Positions 1 through 10,463 of a stretch of 64,000 nt of DNA are shown here, piece after piece (position 1 is the stretch's first letter; each line of letters opens with the position of its first letter). The stretch spans positions 603,630-667,629 of the forward strand of contig NW_024468916.1 in NCBI RefSeq assembly GCF_011745365.1, written 5' to 3'. Made by a program: the position numbers and the translations under genes. The notes under the pieces were generated by a model. The model made no database searches, was not told the DNA's origin, and saw nothing but the letters and a program-made list of their open reading frames with translations. Origin of the DNA: Cryphonectria parasitica EP155. Taxonomy: Eukaryota; Ascomycota; Sordariomycetes; Diaporthales; Cryphonectriaceae.

Positions 1-1435
1 GCGGGGCGGGTAAAACTCAGCGTGGGTGCGACGTGGCAGAGGTCGTCCCACACCTGCAGCTGGACATCGGTGGGCTTGTACTGCTTGATCTGCGCCCAGG
101 CCCTCTCATCCAGCGTCGACTCGGACGGTAGGTACTGGGAAGGATTGGCGCACTTGTGGGCCACGTAGACCTGCTCATCCCGTAGGATCTCACCGCCACC
201 GACCATGATGAGGAGAGGCGGCAGACCGCCCAGGGTGGGCTGCATGACGGGGCTCACGAGGGGGTGCGTGATGAGCTCGTTGGTGGCGTACATCTGGATC
301 TGTTCCTTGACCTCGACCGTCTTGCCATCGATGACAACTGACAGGTGCGTAGCCTCTGCCTCAGCGATATCCCTGGACGTAGGAATGCCCTCGTCGGCCT
401 TGTCATTGGCATCACCTTTGCCTGGGTCGCCTTTAGGCATGATGGTGATGCTGTCAGCTTCACTTCTTCAATGTCCACAAGAGAGCGGAGATCATGTCTC
501 TAAGACAACCAAGAGAGGGGGACATACGCTGGATTCTCTGCTTTTCCGCCAGGGCCAAGCTCTTGAGCTCACTGGTCTCTTCGTCGGTCGGAGGCGGCCA
601 CGCCGGAGACGGCTTGTGGTGAAAGCCCCCCTGGGGAATATAATCGAATGGCGCATCGCCGGCGACCGATGGGAACGAATGGGTCAGGTCGCACCAGGGA
701 CTGATCAGCACCGCACCAGCCGGCAGAGGAATTCCCTGGTCCCTCATGATGACCATCAGGCTCAGAACCATACCTCCACCCGCGGAATCGCCGGCCAGGA
801 TGATGGTGCTGGGCTCCTGGGTGGTGAGCAGGTACAGATACGCGGCTAAGCAGTCCTGTAGGGCGCAAGGGAATGGGAACTGCGGCGCCAGCCTGTAGTC
901 GGGCGCGAACACCCTGGCCTTCAGCTTGCGCGCGTGCCTCTGAAGCTGGTACCGGTGCATGTCGACGCTGCCAAAGAAGTAGGCGCCGCCGTGGATGTAG
1001 AACATGACACGGGACCCGGGGTCGTTGTTCTTCTTGCGCTCATGGTAGTCGGAGCGCATCTCGATCCACTCTGCCCGGAGAGACGAGGCGTCTGGGTTGC
1101 GCCACTGCCACCACTTGCGCCCGCCAACCTTGCGGATGCCGGCTGGGCCGAGCTGGGCCTCGAGGTGCACTGCGGCGCGGTCGAGATCTGCCTCAGGGAT
1201 GACCACCTCGTCGAGTTTAATCCACTGCGGGTGGGGGACCCATTGCGCGGTGAAGGCCTGGAGATCCTCAACAGTATGCTGCGAGACGTAGGCCAAGAAG
1301 GACCGGATGAGATGAAGACCCTCATCGTAGGAAAGGTGGGCCGTGGGCCGCTGATGGAGCGGTTTGCGGTTGAGATACTAGCACAGGTGGTGAGCGTGTC
1401 AGGTCTCCTCCCCCTTTACATGCCTCGAGGACGAC

Positions 1436-1482
<47 letters not shown>

Positions 1483-1565
1483 CACAGACTTACATGTGAC
1501 AAGAAGGTCTGGAGGACAGTCGGCGTGACGGCCAAGCCGACCGAGGCTGTGTTCATCCGGTTCAT
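1..1565 (-). CDS. alpha/beta hydrolase (HSL/fold-3 family), 3' end off the window
   Basis: Serine ester or lipid hydrolase of the hormone-sensitive-lipase type; the substrate is unknown. I model exons 1494-1565, 528-1377 and <1-457. The first intron (1378-1493) has a GTAAGT donor and a CTGAC branch site. The second (458-527) has a GTATGT donor and restores the frame; without it the main frame stops at 460. ATG at 1563-1565 opens a short first exon. The oxyanion motif HGGAYFFGS lies near residues 153-160, the nucleophile in GDSAGGG near residue 222, the acidic residue after GGGEILRDE, and the catalytic His in DLCHVAPTL close to the window edge, so the whole catalytic triad is visible. The AG of the second intron is chosen for phase and its branch site is weak. 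It is divergent from the hydrolase at 2644. Family assignment is firm, substrate is not. Confidence 0.88.
1442..1481. repeat. (GA)n microsatellite inside intron 1
   Basis: About 20 GA units lie inside the first intron of the HSL-type hydrolase. On the coding strand this is a CT-rich tract between the donor and the branch site. Confidence 0.95.
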
Positions 1566-2643
1566 CTTCTCCTTCCTCAGCTCCCAAACAGATGCGTGAG
1601 GAGGCTATCACTCCAGGGCTGTCTAACTGCTTGACGCGATCGAAGTCATCCAAGGATGATTACAGCTTACAGCTCTCAGCCCACACAGCCCCGCCTGCTC
1701 TGACGACGGTTCTCTGACAGAAAATAAGGAAGGGGAACAATAATAATAATAATAATAATAAAAATTACAAGGAAGGGAGGAAGCCCAGATTATCACGAGA
1801 GCCACGAGAGATGGAAATGCAAAAAGATACACAGAAAAAACATGACCTGTAAAAGGAGTGTTCCAAGGTCAGATGGACGTGACCTTTTTATGAAGGAAGA
1901 CAGATGTACTTTTTTCAGCTCTCTCGACACATGAGGATCAGGTCTCCCCAGCTCCAAGATATAGGAAGCCGGCAGAGAAATGCGCTGGCCAAGCATTTAG
2001 TGAATCAAATGTTAAGAAGGGCCGCCTCATTACGCTTAAGATTGGGAACCAATTAACACTTCTTGTCTCCTTCACTCTTTCCCCCCTTCCAACTGAACCT
2101 AAACCTTTAGATTCAGGGGGTGATGTCATGGCGTCCTCCTGAGGCGGGTGGACCATCATCATCTTATACATACTATCCCAGTAGTGGAACGTTAAGGGTT
2201 AGGGTTGTTACAGTGGGGTTTCCACCATGACCGGACTGGTCTCCTTACCGCTTCAGCGTACGCCAACGTACTATGGGTACAGGCCCTGCCTACTGCCACG
2301 TACATGCCGCGATAAAGCGCGGGCCTCGTCTTCCGCGCCGAGGTTAATTGGCTCCCTGGCCGGGTCTTTTTGGTCTTCATCTTCATATCCTCGGGAACCT
2401 CCAGCAACTGTTATTTTTTATCTTATATTTTTGGAACTTCAATAAAATTCGAGATTTCTTTATTTTGTTGTTTGTCTTGCAGATAAAGAGAGATATATAC
2501 ACTACATAGGACCCTGACTTTATTCAAATTTCCGTATAGAGGTGCACATTTTCACCAGCATTTACACCTGTCCCACAATTGTTATTCCCCCTCCTTCCCC
2601 CCTCCTCATCCTCCCCGTCCTCACACGCTGGATCGTTCCAAAC
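1566..2643. other. intergenic, divergent promoter region of two hydrolases
   Basis: No ORF here looks coding. The stretch holds the 5' flanks of both divergent hydrolase genes and an (AAT)n microsatellite at about 1739-1763. No clear TATA box or known operator was recognised. Confidence 0.6.
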
Positions 2644-3102
2644 ATGTCGGCTGTGTTTGATATAAAAGAACATGTCATCGAGGGCCAACACATTCGAGAA
2701 TATCCCCGAGCGACAGCACATGCACAGGAGGAAATCCTCCAGCTGGCGGTGAAACAGTACATCCCCAAAGACAACCCAAAGCCAAAGCCTGGCGATATCA
2801 CCATCATCGCCTCTCATGCAAATGGTTTCGTCAAGGTATGTAGCACCGCCCGTCGGCGCAAAAGAGAGAGAGAGGGAGAGAGAGGGGGATAAAGACGAGA
2901 ATTATCTCCTATTGAGCTGACACGAGAAACCTTCTCTCTCTCTCCCCGGCCTCCAGGAGCTGTACGAGCCGCTATGGGAAGACCTCTTGCACACATGTCG
3001 CCAAAGTGGCGTCAACATCCGCGGCATCTGGATAGCCGACGTGGCCTGGCAGGGCCAGAGCGGTATCCTAAACGAGCACAAGCTGGGCAATGATCGTGAG
3101 TG

Positions 3103-3138
<36 letters not shown>

Positions 3139-4192
3139 CTCTCTCTCTCTCTCTTTTTGTCTCATGTATCTTCGTCACTAAGCCGCTTCTTCTGCTGCTG
3201 CTCCCATAGCCTCATGGTTCGACCACGCCCGCGATCTTCTGCACCTGACCAACGTCTTCCGTGCCCAGATGCCTCGTCCCGTGATCGGCGTAGGTCATTC
3301 TTTTGGCGCCAACATCATCATAAACGTCGCCTACATGCACCCACGCCTCTTCTCAGGCCTCGTCATGATCGACCCCGTCATGAGCAGCCGGATCCGCTTC
3401 GGGCCCTTGTACGGCTTCAGCACCATGCGCGCCTCGGCATCCCGGCGTGATCTCTGGTCCTCCCGACAGGAGGCAGAGCAGGCCGTCCGTAGGAATAAGT
3501 TCTACGCCACGTGGGATCCGCGTGCTGTGGACAATTTGATCAAGTTCGGCTACAGGGATGGACCTACGCTCCTGTACCCGGACAAGACGGGTGGCGAGGT
3601 CACGCTGACCACCACCAAGCACTTGGAGTGCTTCACGTACTATCGGCCGATCCTGCAAGGGCCCAGGGATCCCCACACCGGCAAGAGGACCATGGACCGC
3701 TCTCTGATCCCCGATGCTACCAGCGAGGTCGACGAATTCCCCAATTTCCCTTTCTATGGAAACGCCTCGTCCACGACGGCCGCGAGGCTGGGCGAGCTCA
3801 GGCCGAGCGTGCTGTGGATCGCTGGGGAGCTCAGTGCCGTGTGTCCCCCGGAGACGCAGCAGGAGAAGATGGAGCTGACGGGGTACGGACCGGGTGGCAA
3901 CGGAGGCGCAAAGGCCGGCAGGGTCAAGGAGTACGTGGTGAAAGGGGTGGGCCACCTGGTGGCCATGGAGAGACCCAAGAAGATTGCCGAGCAAGCGGCC
4001 GGGTTTATCAGGGACGAGGTGGATCGGTGGAGGAGGGAGGAGGAATCGTATAGGAAAGAGTGGGTAGAAGCCGTGGACGACAGGTCGAAGACGGTCATGG
4101 ACCAGGAGTTTAAGGACTTGATTGCCAGTGTTGGGCCCGAGTCGAGCAGGAGGAGAGATGGAGTAATGGCTGGGCCAAACGCCAAGCTGTGA
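2644..4192 (+). CDS. alpha/beta hydrolase with C-terminal AKL (putative peroxisomal, Lpx1-like)
   Basis: Alpha/beta hydrolase of about 437 aa. Exons are 2644-2835, 2957-3095 and 3210-4192, and all phases agree (0, then 1). ATG 2644 is preferred over the in-frame codon at 2542 because the sequence from MSAVFDIKEH onward is the conserved-looking part. The nucleophile elbow is GHSFGA with Ser near residue 141; a late VGHLVAMERP supplies the likely catalytic His. The protein ends in NAKL. AKL is an accepted PTS1 variant, and the relatives are fungal peroxisomal hydrolases such as yeast Lpx1 and AKT2-type enzymes. The substrate could be an acyl-CoA or lipid ester, which is inference. Intron 2 carries a long CA/CT microsatellite. 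Confidence 0.87.
3104..3154 (+). repeat. (CA)n(CT)n microsatellite inside intron 2
   Basis: About 16 CA units run directly into about 10 CT units, a few bases after the GTGAGT donor at 3096 of the AKL-ending hydrolase. They take up a large share of the 114-nt intron. Confidence 0.95.
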
Positions 4193-5092
4193 CATATTTT
4201 TCTTCTTTCTTTCTTTCTCCTTTTTTCCCTTGAGCCATCATGGCCAGTTCACGCTGAAGAAGCAGTAATAGACTTGGATTTGTGGGGAAGACGGCATACC
4301 TTCCTTTCTCGCGTTCCCACCATTTTGCACATTTGTGAAGGGCATCCATCTACAGAGGACGAGAGACATGTTCGAGATCAATACCTGGAATCTTGCGGGC
4401 GTGTGTGTGTGCATTGTGCCTTGATATGAAAATACACGTGTGAGCCCTGTGCTGCGCATCTGATACTACGAAAGACAATGCATGCATTCAGAACTTCTTT
4501 AATGTACTTTACTTGCAGGCTATGGGCAGTCCTCGCACTCTTGAGTGGGAAGAGAGGAGGCTTAGCTGGATGTGACCTCTGAGCCGGAAGTTTGGGCTGG
4601 CGTTGCAATGGTTGGCGTCCACGTGGCAACACGTAGACGCTATAGTGACAACCTCGAGAATACATACTGACTCAGCAGATAAGACGGTGTAAAACTTCAA
4701 AAGGTAAATATCGAGTACCAGAAACTAAATTTTTTTTTGTCTTCGGAGTCTTTTTGTCATCCCCCAAAATTTGAAATGCAAAATAGAATAACGTATATGT
4801 AAACATTTAGTGTTTGTCGAAAAGTGGAGGCACGCCGACCACCAGGTAGCTGCCACCAGTTCAATTCCTCAAGTCGTAAATACAGTACACATGATCATCA
4901 CTCTCATCATCAGGGCTGAAGAGATTCATCCTCATTTGCCTCCCGGAAGTCCTGTTCATCCTCCTGTTTGAATCCCAAACGCCGATATTCTGTACCGTAC
5001 CGTGCGTGCGCTGTTGTCATTTCCCTCTTCTTCTTTTTTTTTTTCGTAGGCCTTTTCAAGTTCTGCCCATGGCTAGTGCCAGACCGGTTATG

Positions 5093-5127
<35 letters not shown>

Positions 5128-5250
5128 ATACGCAGATGTGCTCATTACAATACATCGTCATCTCGTGATGAAAACCCATGAATAAATCATACGCCGCTTG
5201 GTGAATGCTCTCTCCAAAAGGAAACAAAGGTGAAAAGAAAAGAAAAACAC
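4193..5250. other. intergenic, convergent 3' flanks
   Basis: Lies between the 3' ends of the AKL hydrolase (+) and the Ser/Gly/Met protein (-). No ORF resembles a protein. It contains pyrimidine runs just after 4193 and a CA microsatellite. Confidence 0.6.
5094..5125. repeat. (CA)n microsatellite
   Basis: Sixteen CA units in the 3' flank of the gene ending at 5251. Confidence 0.95.
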
Positions 5251-6063
5251 TCATGGATTCAGCTGGATGAACCCAGCTCCGCCCTCGCCTAAAGGATTGC
5301 CCTGCGGTGGAGGAGGAGGAGGAGGAGGCTGGTGCTGTTGCTGGTGCATCATGGGCGGCATCTGCATAGGGCCAGGCCCAGGAGGCATGAACATGGGCGG
5401 CTGATGGGGCGCCTGGTGCACTGATCCGGTCATGTAGCTGCTGCCACTGTACACCGAGGAGTAGTCGTCATCGTCATCATTGGGATTCATGCCGTCCACG
5501 ATCTCAATGGGGGCACCAGGAGGAGGCCCTCCTCCCCCTCCCATCATCATGGGCGGTGGACCCATGCCCATACCCATGCCCATGCCCATACCACCACCAC
5601 CGCCTTGGGGGGGCATCCAAGGTCCGGCTCCTCCCATGTGCTGCGGGTGCTGTGGAGGGGGCGGATGTGGCCTCACCGGCACACCACCCGCAGCCGGTTG
5701 GGTTCGGGACGAGTGGCGGCTGCTCCTCCCGCTGCGGGAGGACCTCGAGGATGACGAGCTGTGGTGGCTCCTGCCGTCATAGTCGTCCTCGTAGAACCAC
5801 ATGGTGTAGCCCGAAGGATCACGGACGAGCAGGTACCTCTCCACGGTCCTGGTGGGCCCATTGGGCTCCTCGATCGTTGTGACCTGGCGCCGCAGGTTGG
5901 TGTGTCTGCGGGGGTCGCCGCCTGCGAACCAGATCAGGGGCTTGACGATGTTCTTGCGAGGCACGTTGACGTTGAAGGACTCAATTGAGACATTTGACTG
6001 GGTGGAGGACGACGAGGATGAGGAAGAAGCCGAGGAAGAGCGGCGTGAGTACGAGTGAGGCAT
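5251..6063 (-). CDS. low-complexity Ser/Gly/Met/Pro-rich hypothetical protein
   Basis: Single-exon reading frame of 270 aa from the Met of MPHSYSRRSS; the frame is open further upstream to 6165, but that extension looks like leader sequence. Order of parts: a Ser-rich N-terminus (about 1-25), a more ordered stretch of about 80 residues including KPLIWFAGGDPRRH, a tyrosine-rich YLLVRDPSGYTMWFYEDDYD, a Ser/Arg run, then a long tail with (GM)n, poly-Gly, poly-Asp and poly-Pro/Gln. The ordered core looks like a real conserved domain of filamentous-fungal proteins, but I cannot name it. No signal peptide or membrane helix. The (GM)n block comes from a CCCATG hexamer repeat at about 5560-5595. Confidence 0.75.
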   Translation of the reverse strand: MPHSYSRRSSSASSSSSSSSTQSNVSIESFNVNVPRKNIVKPLIWFAGGDPRRHTNLRRQVTTIEEPNGPTRTVERYLLVRDPSGYTMWFYEDDYDGRSHHSSSSSRSSRSGRSSRHSSRTQPAAGGVPVRPHPPPPQHPQHMGGAGPWMPPQGGGGGMGMGMGMGMGPPPMMMGGGGGPPPGAPIEIVDGMNPNDDDDDYSSVYSGSSYMTGSVHQAPHQPPMFMPPGPGPMQMPPMMHQQQHQPPPPPPPPQGNPLGEGGAGFIQLNP

Positions 6064-6796
6064 CGCGATCTTGGTGGTGAACCTCGTGAGGCGGTATTTG
6101 TGATAGGATGATACGATTTTTGGCAGGGATATGGGTCTCTCCTTTTTTTGCTCTCTGTTTTGCACACGAGGAGAGGCTCCAGAGAGGGATCACCTGGCCG
6201 AATGAGGGAGAAAATGCTTCAATATTCTCAGAGTAGTAAGAACAAAAAGACCCAAGAGAAGGGGTCCAATATTGGTTCGGTACCACCCGAGTATTGACAA
6301 CGGAGGGGAGCCCAGGACCAGAGATGGGGAAGAAACAACTTGGTACTGGTAAATTCTCGCGTGAGAATCAGCACAAGGTTGCAAGCCTCACTCGGTCTTC
6401 GCTGGGGGGGATCGTCAGTGCTAGGCTTGGTTCTGACAGGACTTGTTCCCCATGAGGAAGTAATATGTGAGGCACGATATGAAGAGCAAGGAGGAGGGTG
6501 GTAAAAAAGGGAGGCAACGTGGGACAGAGAGGAGGAGGATGGTCGATCAAAGGCAAACTTCCAGGACGGGGTCGCCACCATGATATATACTTGTGCAGAT
6601 CTCCAAAGCATATATATCAAAGTGTAAAAAAGTATGAGTGTACTCTAGTACATATGCGCGCCCCCCTCCCTCCCTTCATTTTGGGCCCGCTTGAGCATGG
6701 CGGTTACGTCCGGTACCCAATTGTGCACTCATGGATTCCACAGACGAACCGTCAAGAGCTGCCTTATTGCTGACAACCTTGCAGGTGATGATGCCT

Positions 6797-6811
6797 GGGG
6801 GGGGGGGGGGG
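6797..6811. repeat. poly-G tract (15 G)
   Basis: Uninterrupted run of 15 G. Similar but shorter G/C runs occur at about 35968, 37183, 49975 and 54528. Confidence 0.9.
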
Positions 6812-8210
6812 TTTGACCAGGGCATGTTCTTTGCCTGCTTGGGTCATGTATCTCTTGTGCAGTTTTGGCGTGCCAATGTGGCGCACCCACACCCCTCCTT
6901 CAGACTCGAACAAAAAAGAAAAAGCAGCCATCCGCTGGCAAGGGGGGGGGTGGGGGACAACAAAGTGAAATTTGCCCGATCGCACTGATGTCGTGCAAAT
7001 AATGAGTTTATGGGATGTGTGTGGTGTGGGGACCATACAGAGGACGAGCACAGAGCCGCAGAGAGAGATTTCTGCAACCCCCTCGTGCTCCTGCGATTCG
7101 GGTAGCCAAAGAGCTACTTGCTCTGTAGGAATCAAGGGCGGACACTAAGAGGCCACGGAGCAATCAGTTGTGTGCCTGGCCCGGAGAATCCCTGCCCTGC
7201 AACAGTGCATACTCCGGTCGGGCGAGCCTAGTATCAGCGGACGAACCAGAGAGCGCCCTGGGCCTCCATGAGAAGTAATGTGTCAGTTTTCATCTGTCCT
7301 GCTCCGCCCTGCTCTGGAGAGAGCCTCTTGGCCAACAACAATCGCACAGACCCAGACGGATTCAAACAGAGCCCGAGAGGGAGGCGCAGGCGCGTGATGT
7401 GCCCAGGATGCTGATCCCCCACACGAAAGAGAAGAGCGCCTTGAAAAAAAAATAAAAGGTCTGTCTCCACAGTCTCTGTCTTGGTCTTTGTCTCTTCAGA
7501 GAGAACAGACCGCGGGTCCGACGGTACTCTGCAGACGGCTATGTGCCGCAAGACCTGAACCACCATTCTGGAGAGGGATGTCTCAGTGGGGCGGTGATAG
7601 CAGACGGACGATGCCGTGTAAAGAACGCCGCATTGTAATGACGAAACAGGTGGCACATTCTGGACGCCGCCTAGAGCGGCAACCAGCCTTTCTAATATCC
7701 TCTCCGAAGAAGTAACATGCCCTCGTAACCTCGCAAACTCGTGGTTCCCCGAGCAGCGCAGGGCCATGAGGGTGGTTATGTAGCCGCTGTAGGCGCTTGC
7801 GTCTGGTTTGAGACCCGTGTCTCTTTTTTATTTTCCTTTTTTGTAGTTGTATTACCTATTGATGGCGACAGTAAGCAAGAGAAAAAAGAAAGAAAAAAGA
7901 GGGAGGCGATGCCTAGGCGACACGGCGGTAAGCATAGAAGAACCCACATTGCACGACATATGAAGATCATGCAACCAGACAAGGTGGTAGATCAGAGCTC
8001 AGGCGTGCCAAAAGGGCAGCTGGGCCAGGCCTGCACATGCTAAATCGTGCTCGGGGGTATGCAGGTCGTACAGTAGTAGCGCTTGGGAGGGGGGGGTTAG
8101 CCACCCGATTTGGTCTCTGCTGAAACCTGCATATTACTGTGCAGTCACATCCTAGCTATTGTACGCCCCTCTCGTGCAGAGTGAGGCGGGCCCCCATCAG
8201 CCACGGAGAG

Positions 8211-8248
8211 CCAGTGAGAGCCAGTGAGAGCCAGTGAGAGCCAGTGAG
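8211..8248. repeat. 10-bp tandem repeat, unit CCAGTGAGAG
   Basis: Three perfect copies and one copy broken at its end, in register, in the gene-free region. Confidence 0.95.
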
Positions 8249-9537
8249 TGAGACGGAGGGACCGGGTGCTCCTGATGGGAGGGTAGTGCCAGACAGCCCT
8301 GGGTGTAGTACCATAGTGCTTCTTCATATGCAGGATGCAGATCCAATCAATAAGTAATGCACACGCTATGCGTTGGTAGGAATAATAATATGAAAGCCCG
8401 GCGCACACGGCTCGGCTTGTTTGGCCAAGCACGACGGCAGGTCGATGCATGGGTCGTTGGCCGGAGTAGGTGTGCGGTATTCATCGTAGGAAACCCTCCA
8501 AGCCAAAGATCACCGGCTCATTGCATAGAATGCGGTGAGAGACAAGATCTCGCAGCTTGTCTCCTCTCTTCTCTCTCTTGAGGATTCGGTCGGCGCTCTC
8601 TGGAAAGGCAAGTTATCTGCATGACGTGAAAAGTCTCGGAGAGTCTTTATTTTCTTCTTCTGCTTTTGCTTCTCCTCCTCCTCCTTGAACAGATCCTGTC
8701 ACTATTTCTTCTTTTTCTTTGCTGCTTTATGTTCTTCTTTCTTCCCGTGATACGAGGAAAGAGCCAGTCGTTGGTGGCTTTAAAGTGGTGCCACCTAGAG
8801 ATGCAGTGATGCTCTCTCCTCTCTCGGCTGTGACGTCGAGCCACCCGATATCTGAAACGGGCTGAAATGTTTTCCATGTTCACTGGCATTCTTTTCTTTT
8901 TTTTCTTTCTTTTTTTCCCCCTTCCTCTGTTCTTCTTCTTCTTCTTTCTTTCCCTTTTTTTAATTTTTGGCGAGACGGGAAAGTATCTTATCCCGCAGCC
9001 GATACGGGTGCTCGCATTCACGTCGTCTGAGACAGTGGGACGGAAGTTCCCTTGATCAGGCGAGATGACGAACTTCCAGTGGATACGGCCGCGACCTCAG
9101 TCAGCCGCAAATCTAATTGATGATGCAAATGTGACTGAGTGTGATGAGAAAGGACCTTTGGTCGCATGGTGGTCGTGGTAAGAGGTAGACACGCGGATAC
9201 ATTGCCAAGGTGACGGCGCTTCTCAACCATGACGTCGAATTAAATCGACACCTTTTGTGAAGGACGAGAAGTTTAGGTCTGTCCTGCAGTGAAAGATTCC
9301 AGTGGGGGCCGGGGCCCGGGGCGGAGGGGGGGGTGTTTGTTCGCTGGACCAGTGCCCGCCGCCAGGGTTAGAGCGGAAGGCGGTGGAGAGAAGGCGTGCT
9401 TGTGGTTACTACTTTGTAGGGAAGGAACGATCGTCTGGCAGTTGCTTCTGCTTCGGAAAAAGAGCTTGATGGCAGCGCAGACACTCGGAATTCTAATTCT
9501 CGTATAGCTACAGTCCCTTATCGTGCGCATCGAGTAC

Positions 9538-10463
9538 TCATGTTGTCTTTGCCTTGCGTGCCTTCACGACAGCCATGCTCGGCAGCTCCAGAAACGTCTT
9601 CCAGAAGTCCGGATCACTCTTGACGCAGGGGGCTTCTCCGGCCGGCTCAACCTGTGTGTCCACCAGCCCGTGTCTCGCGTGGAACTCGTCAATCTTGGCC
9701 GGGTCGTGAGTGACTTCCATCGACGCCGCATCGTACTCCACGGGCGGGTCGACGCTGACCACATAGCGGAACAGCATACCGCCAGGCACGTCCACAAAGT
9801 CCTTGTATACCGCGCCATATTTGCCGCTCGTCGTCTCCGGCGTGCGAGGGGAATTGAAGACGCGTGTTCCGATAAATCGTCCGCCTGGCTTGAGGTAGGC
9901 CACGATCGTGCGGAACATGCCGTCCAACATCTCCATGCTGGACGCGTGCTCGAAGGTCCAGTTGGCCATGACCAAGTCGTAGCCTTCATCTTTAAACCGC
10001 AGCGGCAGGCGCTCCACATCCTCAGGCTTGGACACGTCGACCTCGAACCACTGCACAACCTTGCTGCCTCTTCCCAGGGTTTCCTCTACCTCCTTGCCTA
10101 TCTGCATCATTTCGGGAGACACTGAGGCGGCGTCAGAACAGTTTAACCCAGATCCCAGAGCACAGTAAGTGCGACCAGCGAAGCAACCATGGATCGAGAC
10201 AGTCATGTCGACTTACAGTCGAGAACATCCACGGCAACGGCGCCATGGTCAACCACCTGGCGTGCCCTCACGCCCTGGCCGCCGCCGACGTCAAGCACCG
10301 TGAGGCCCTTGCAGTCACCCAACGCCGAGTCTAGAAGCTCATTCTCTAGTGTGCCTTTCGGGAGGGCCTCGCGCTGGCTGGTATGAGTCGGCCTGCCCGG
10401 CGTGTTGCGACTTGCTGTAACCCGTTCTGGGTTCTCGTTCCGCCATGATTGGTCAGATCTCAA
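9538..10463 (-). CDS. SAM-dependent class I methyltransferase (5' end unresolved)
   Basis: Class I methyltransferase. Exons are 9538-10121 and 10217 to about 10463. The intron 10122-10216 has a GTAAGT donor and a TTCTGAC branch site, and joins VDVLD to LSPEMMQ in phase. Motif I is LTVLDVGGGQG, with the acidic residue of motif II in VDVLDL and a later motif in EGYDLVMANWTFEHASS. A C-terminal stretch through SMAVVKARK is complete, with a stop at 9538. The N-terminus is a problem: there is no ATG in frame between the core and an in-frame stop at 10479-10481, and the nearest ATG (10443-10445) is in another frame. Either a small upstream exon exists, or the gene has lost its start. Substrate unknown. 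Confidence 0.75.

Larger units (their letters stand above)
6064..9537. other. 3.5 kb gene-poor region
   Basis: No ORF here is recognisable. The longest (7234-7767, minus) encodes 177 residues with no motif. Contents seen: a 15-base G run at 6797, a second G-rich tract near 6942-6955, the 10-bp tandem repeat at 8211, long T/C-rich stretches at about 8640-8960, and a G-rich tract near 8090. It includes the 5' flank of the gene at 5251 and the 3' flank of the methyltransferase at 9538. Confidence 0.5.

Noticed and set aside
205..849. 214-codon plus frame opposite the first hydrolase
   Set aside because: Shadow of the real minus-strand gene, which has an intact catalytic triad.
7234..7767. 177-codon minus-strand frame
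   Set aside because: No motif, no plausible introns or neighbours; a frame of this length can arise by chance in a 64 kb, six-frame search.
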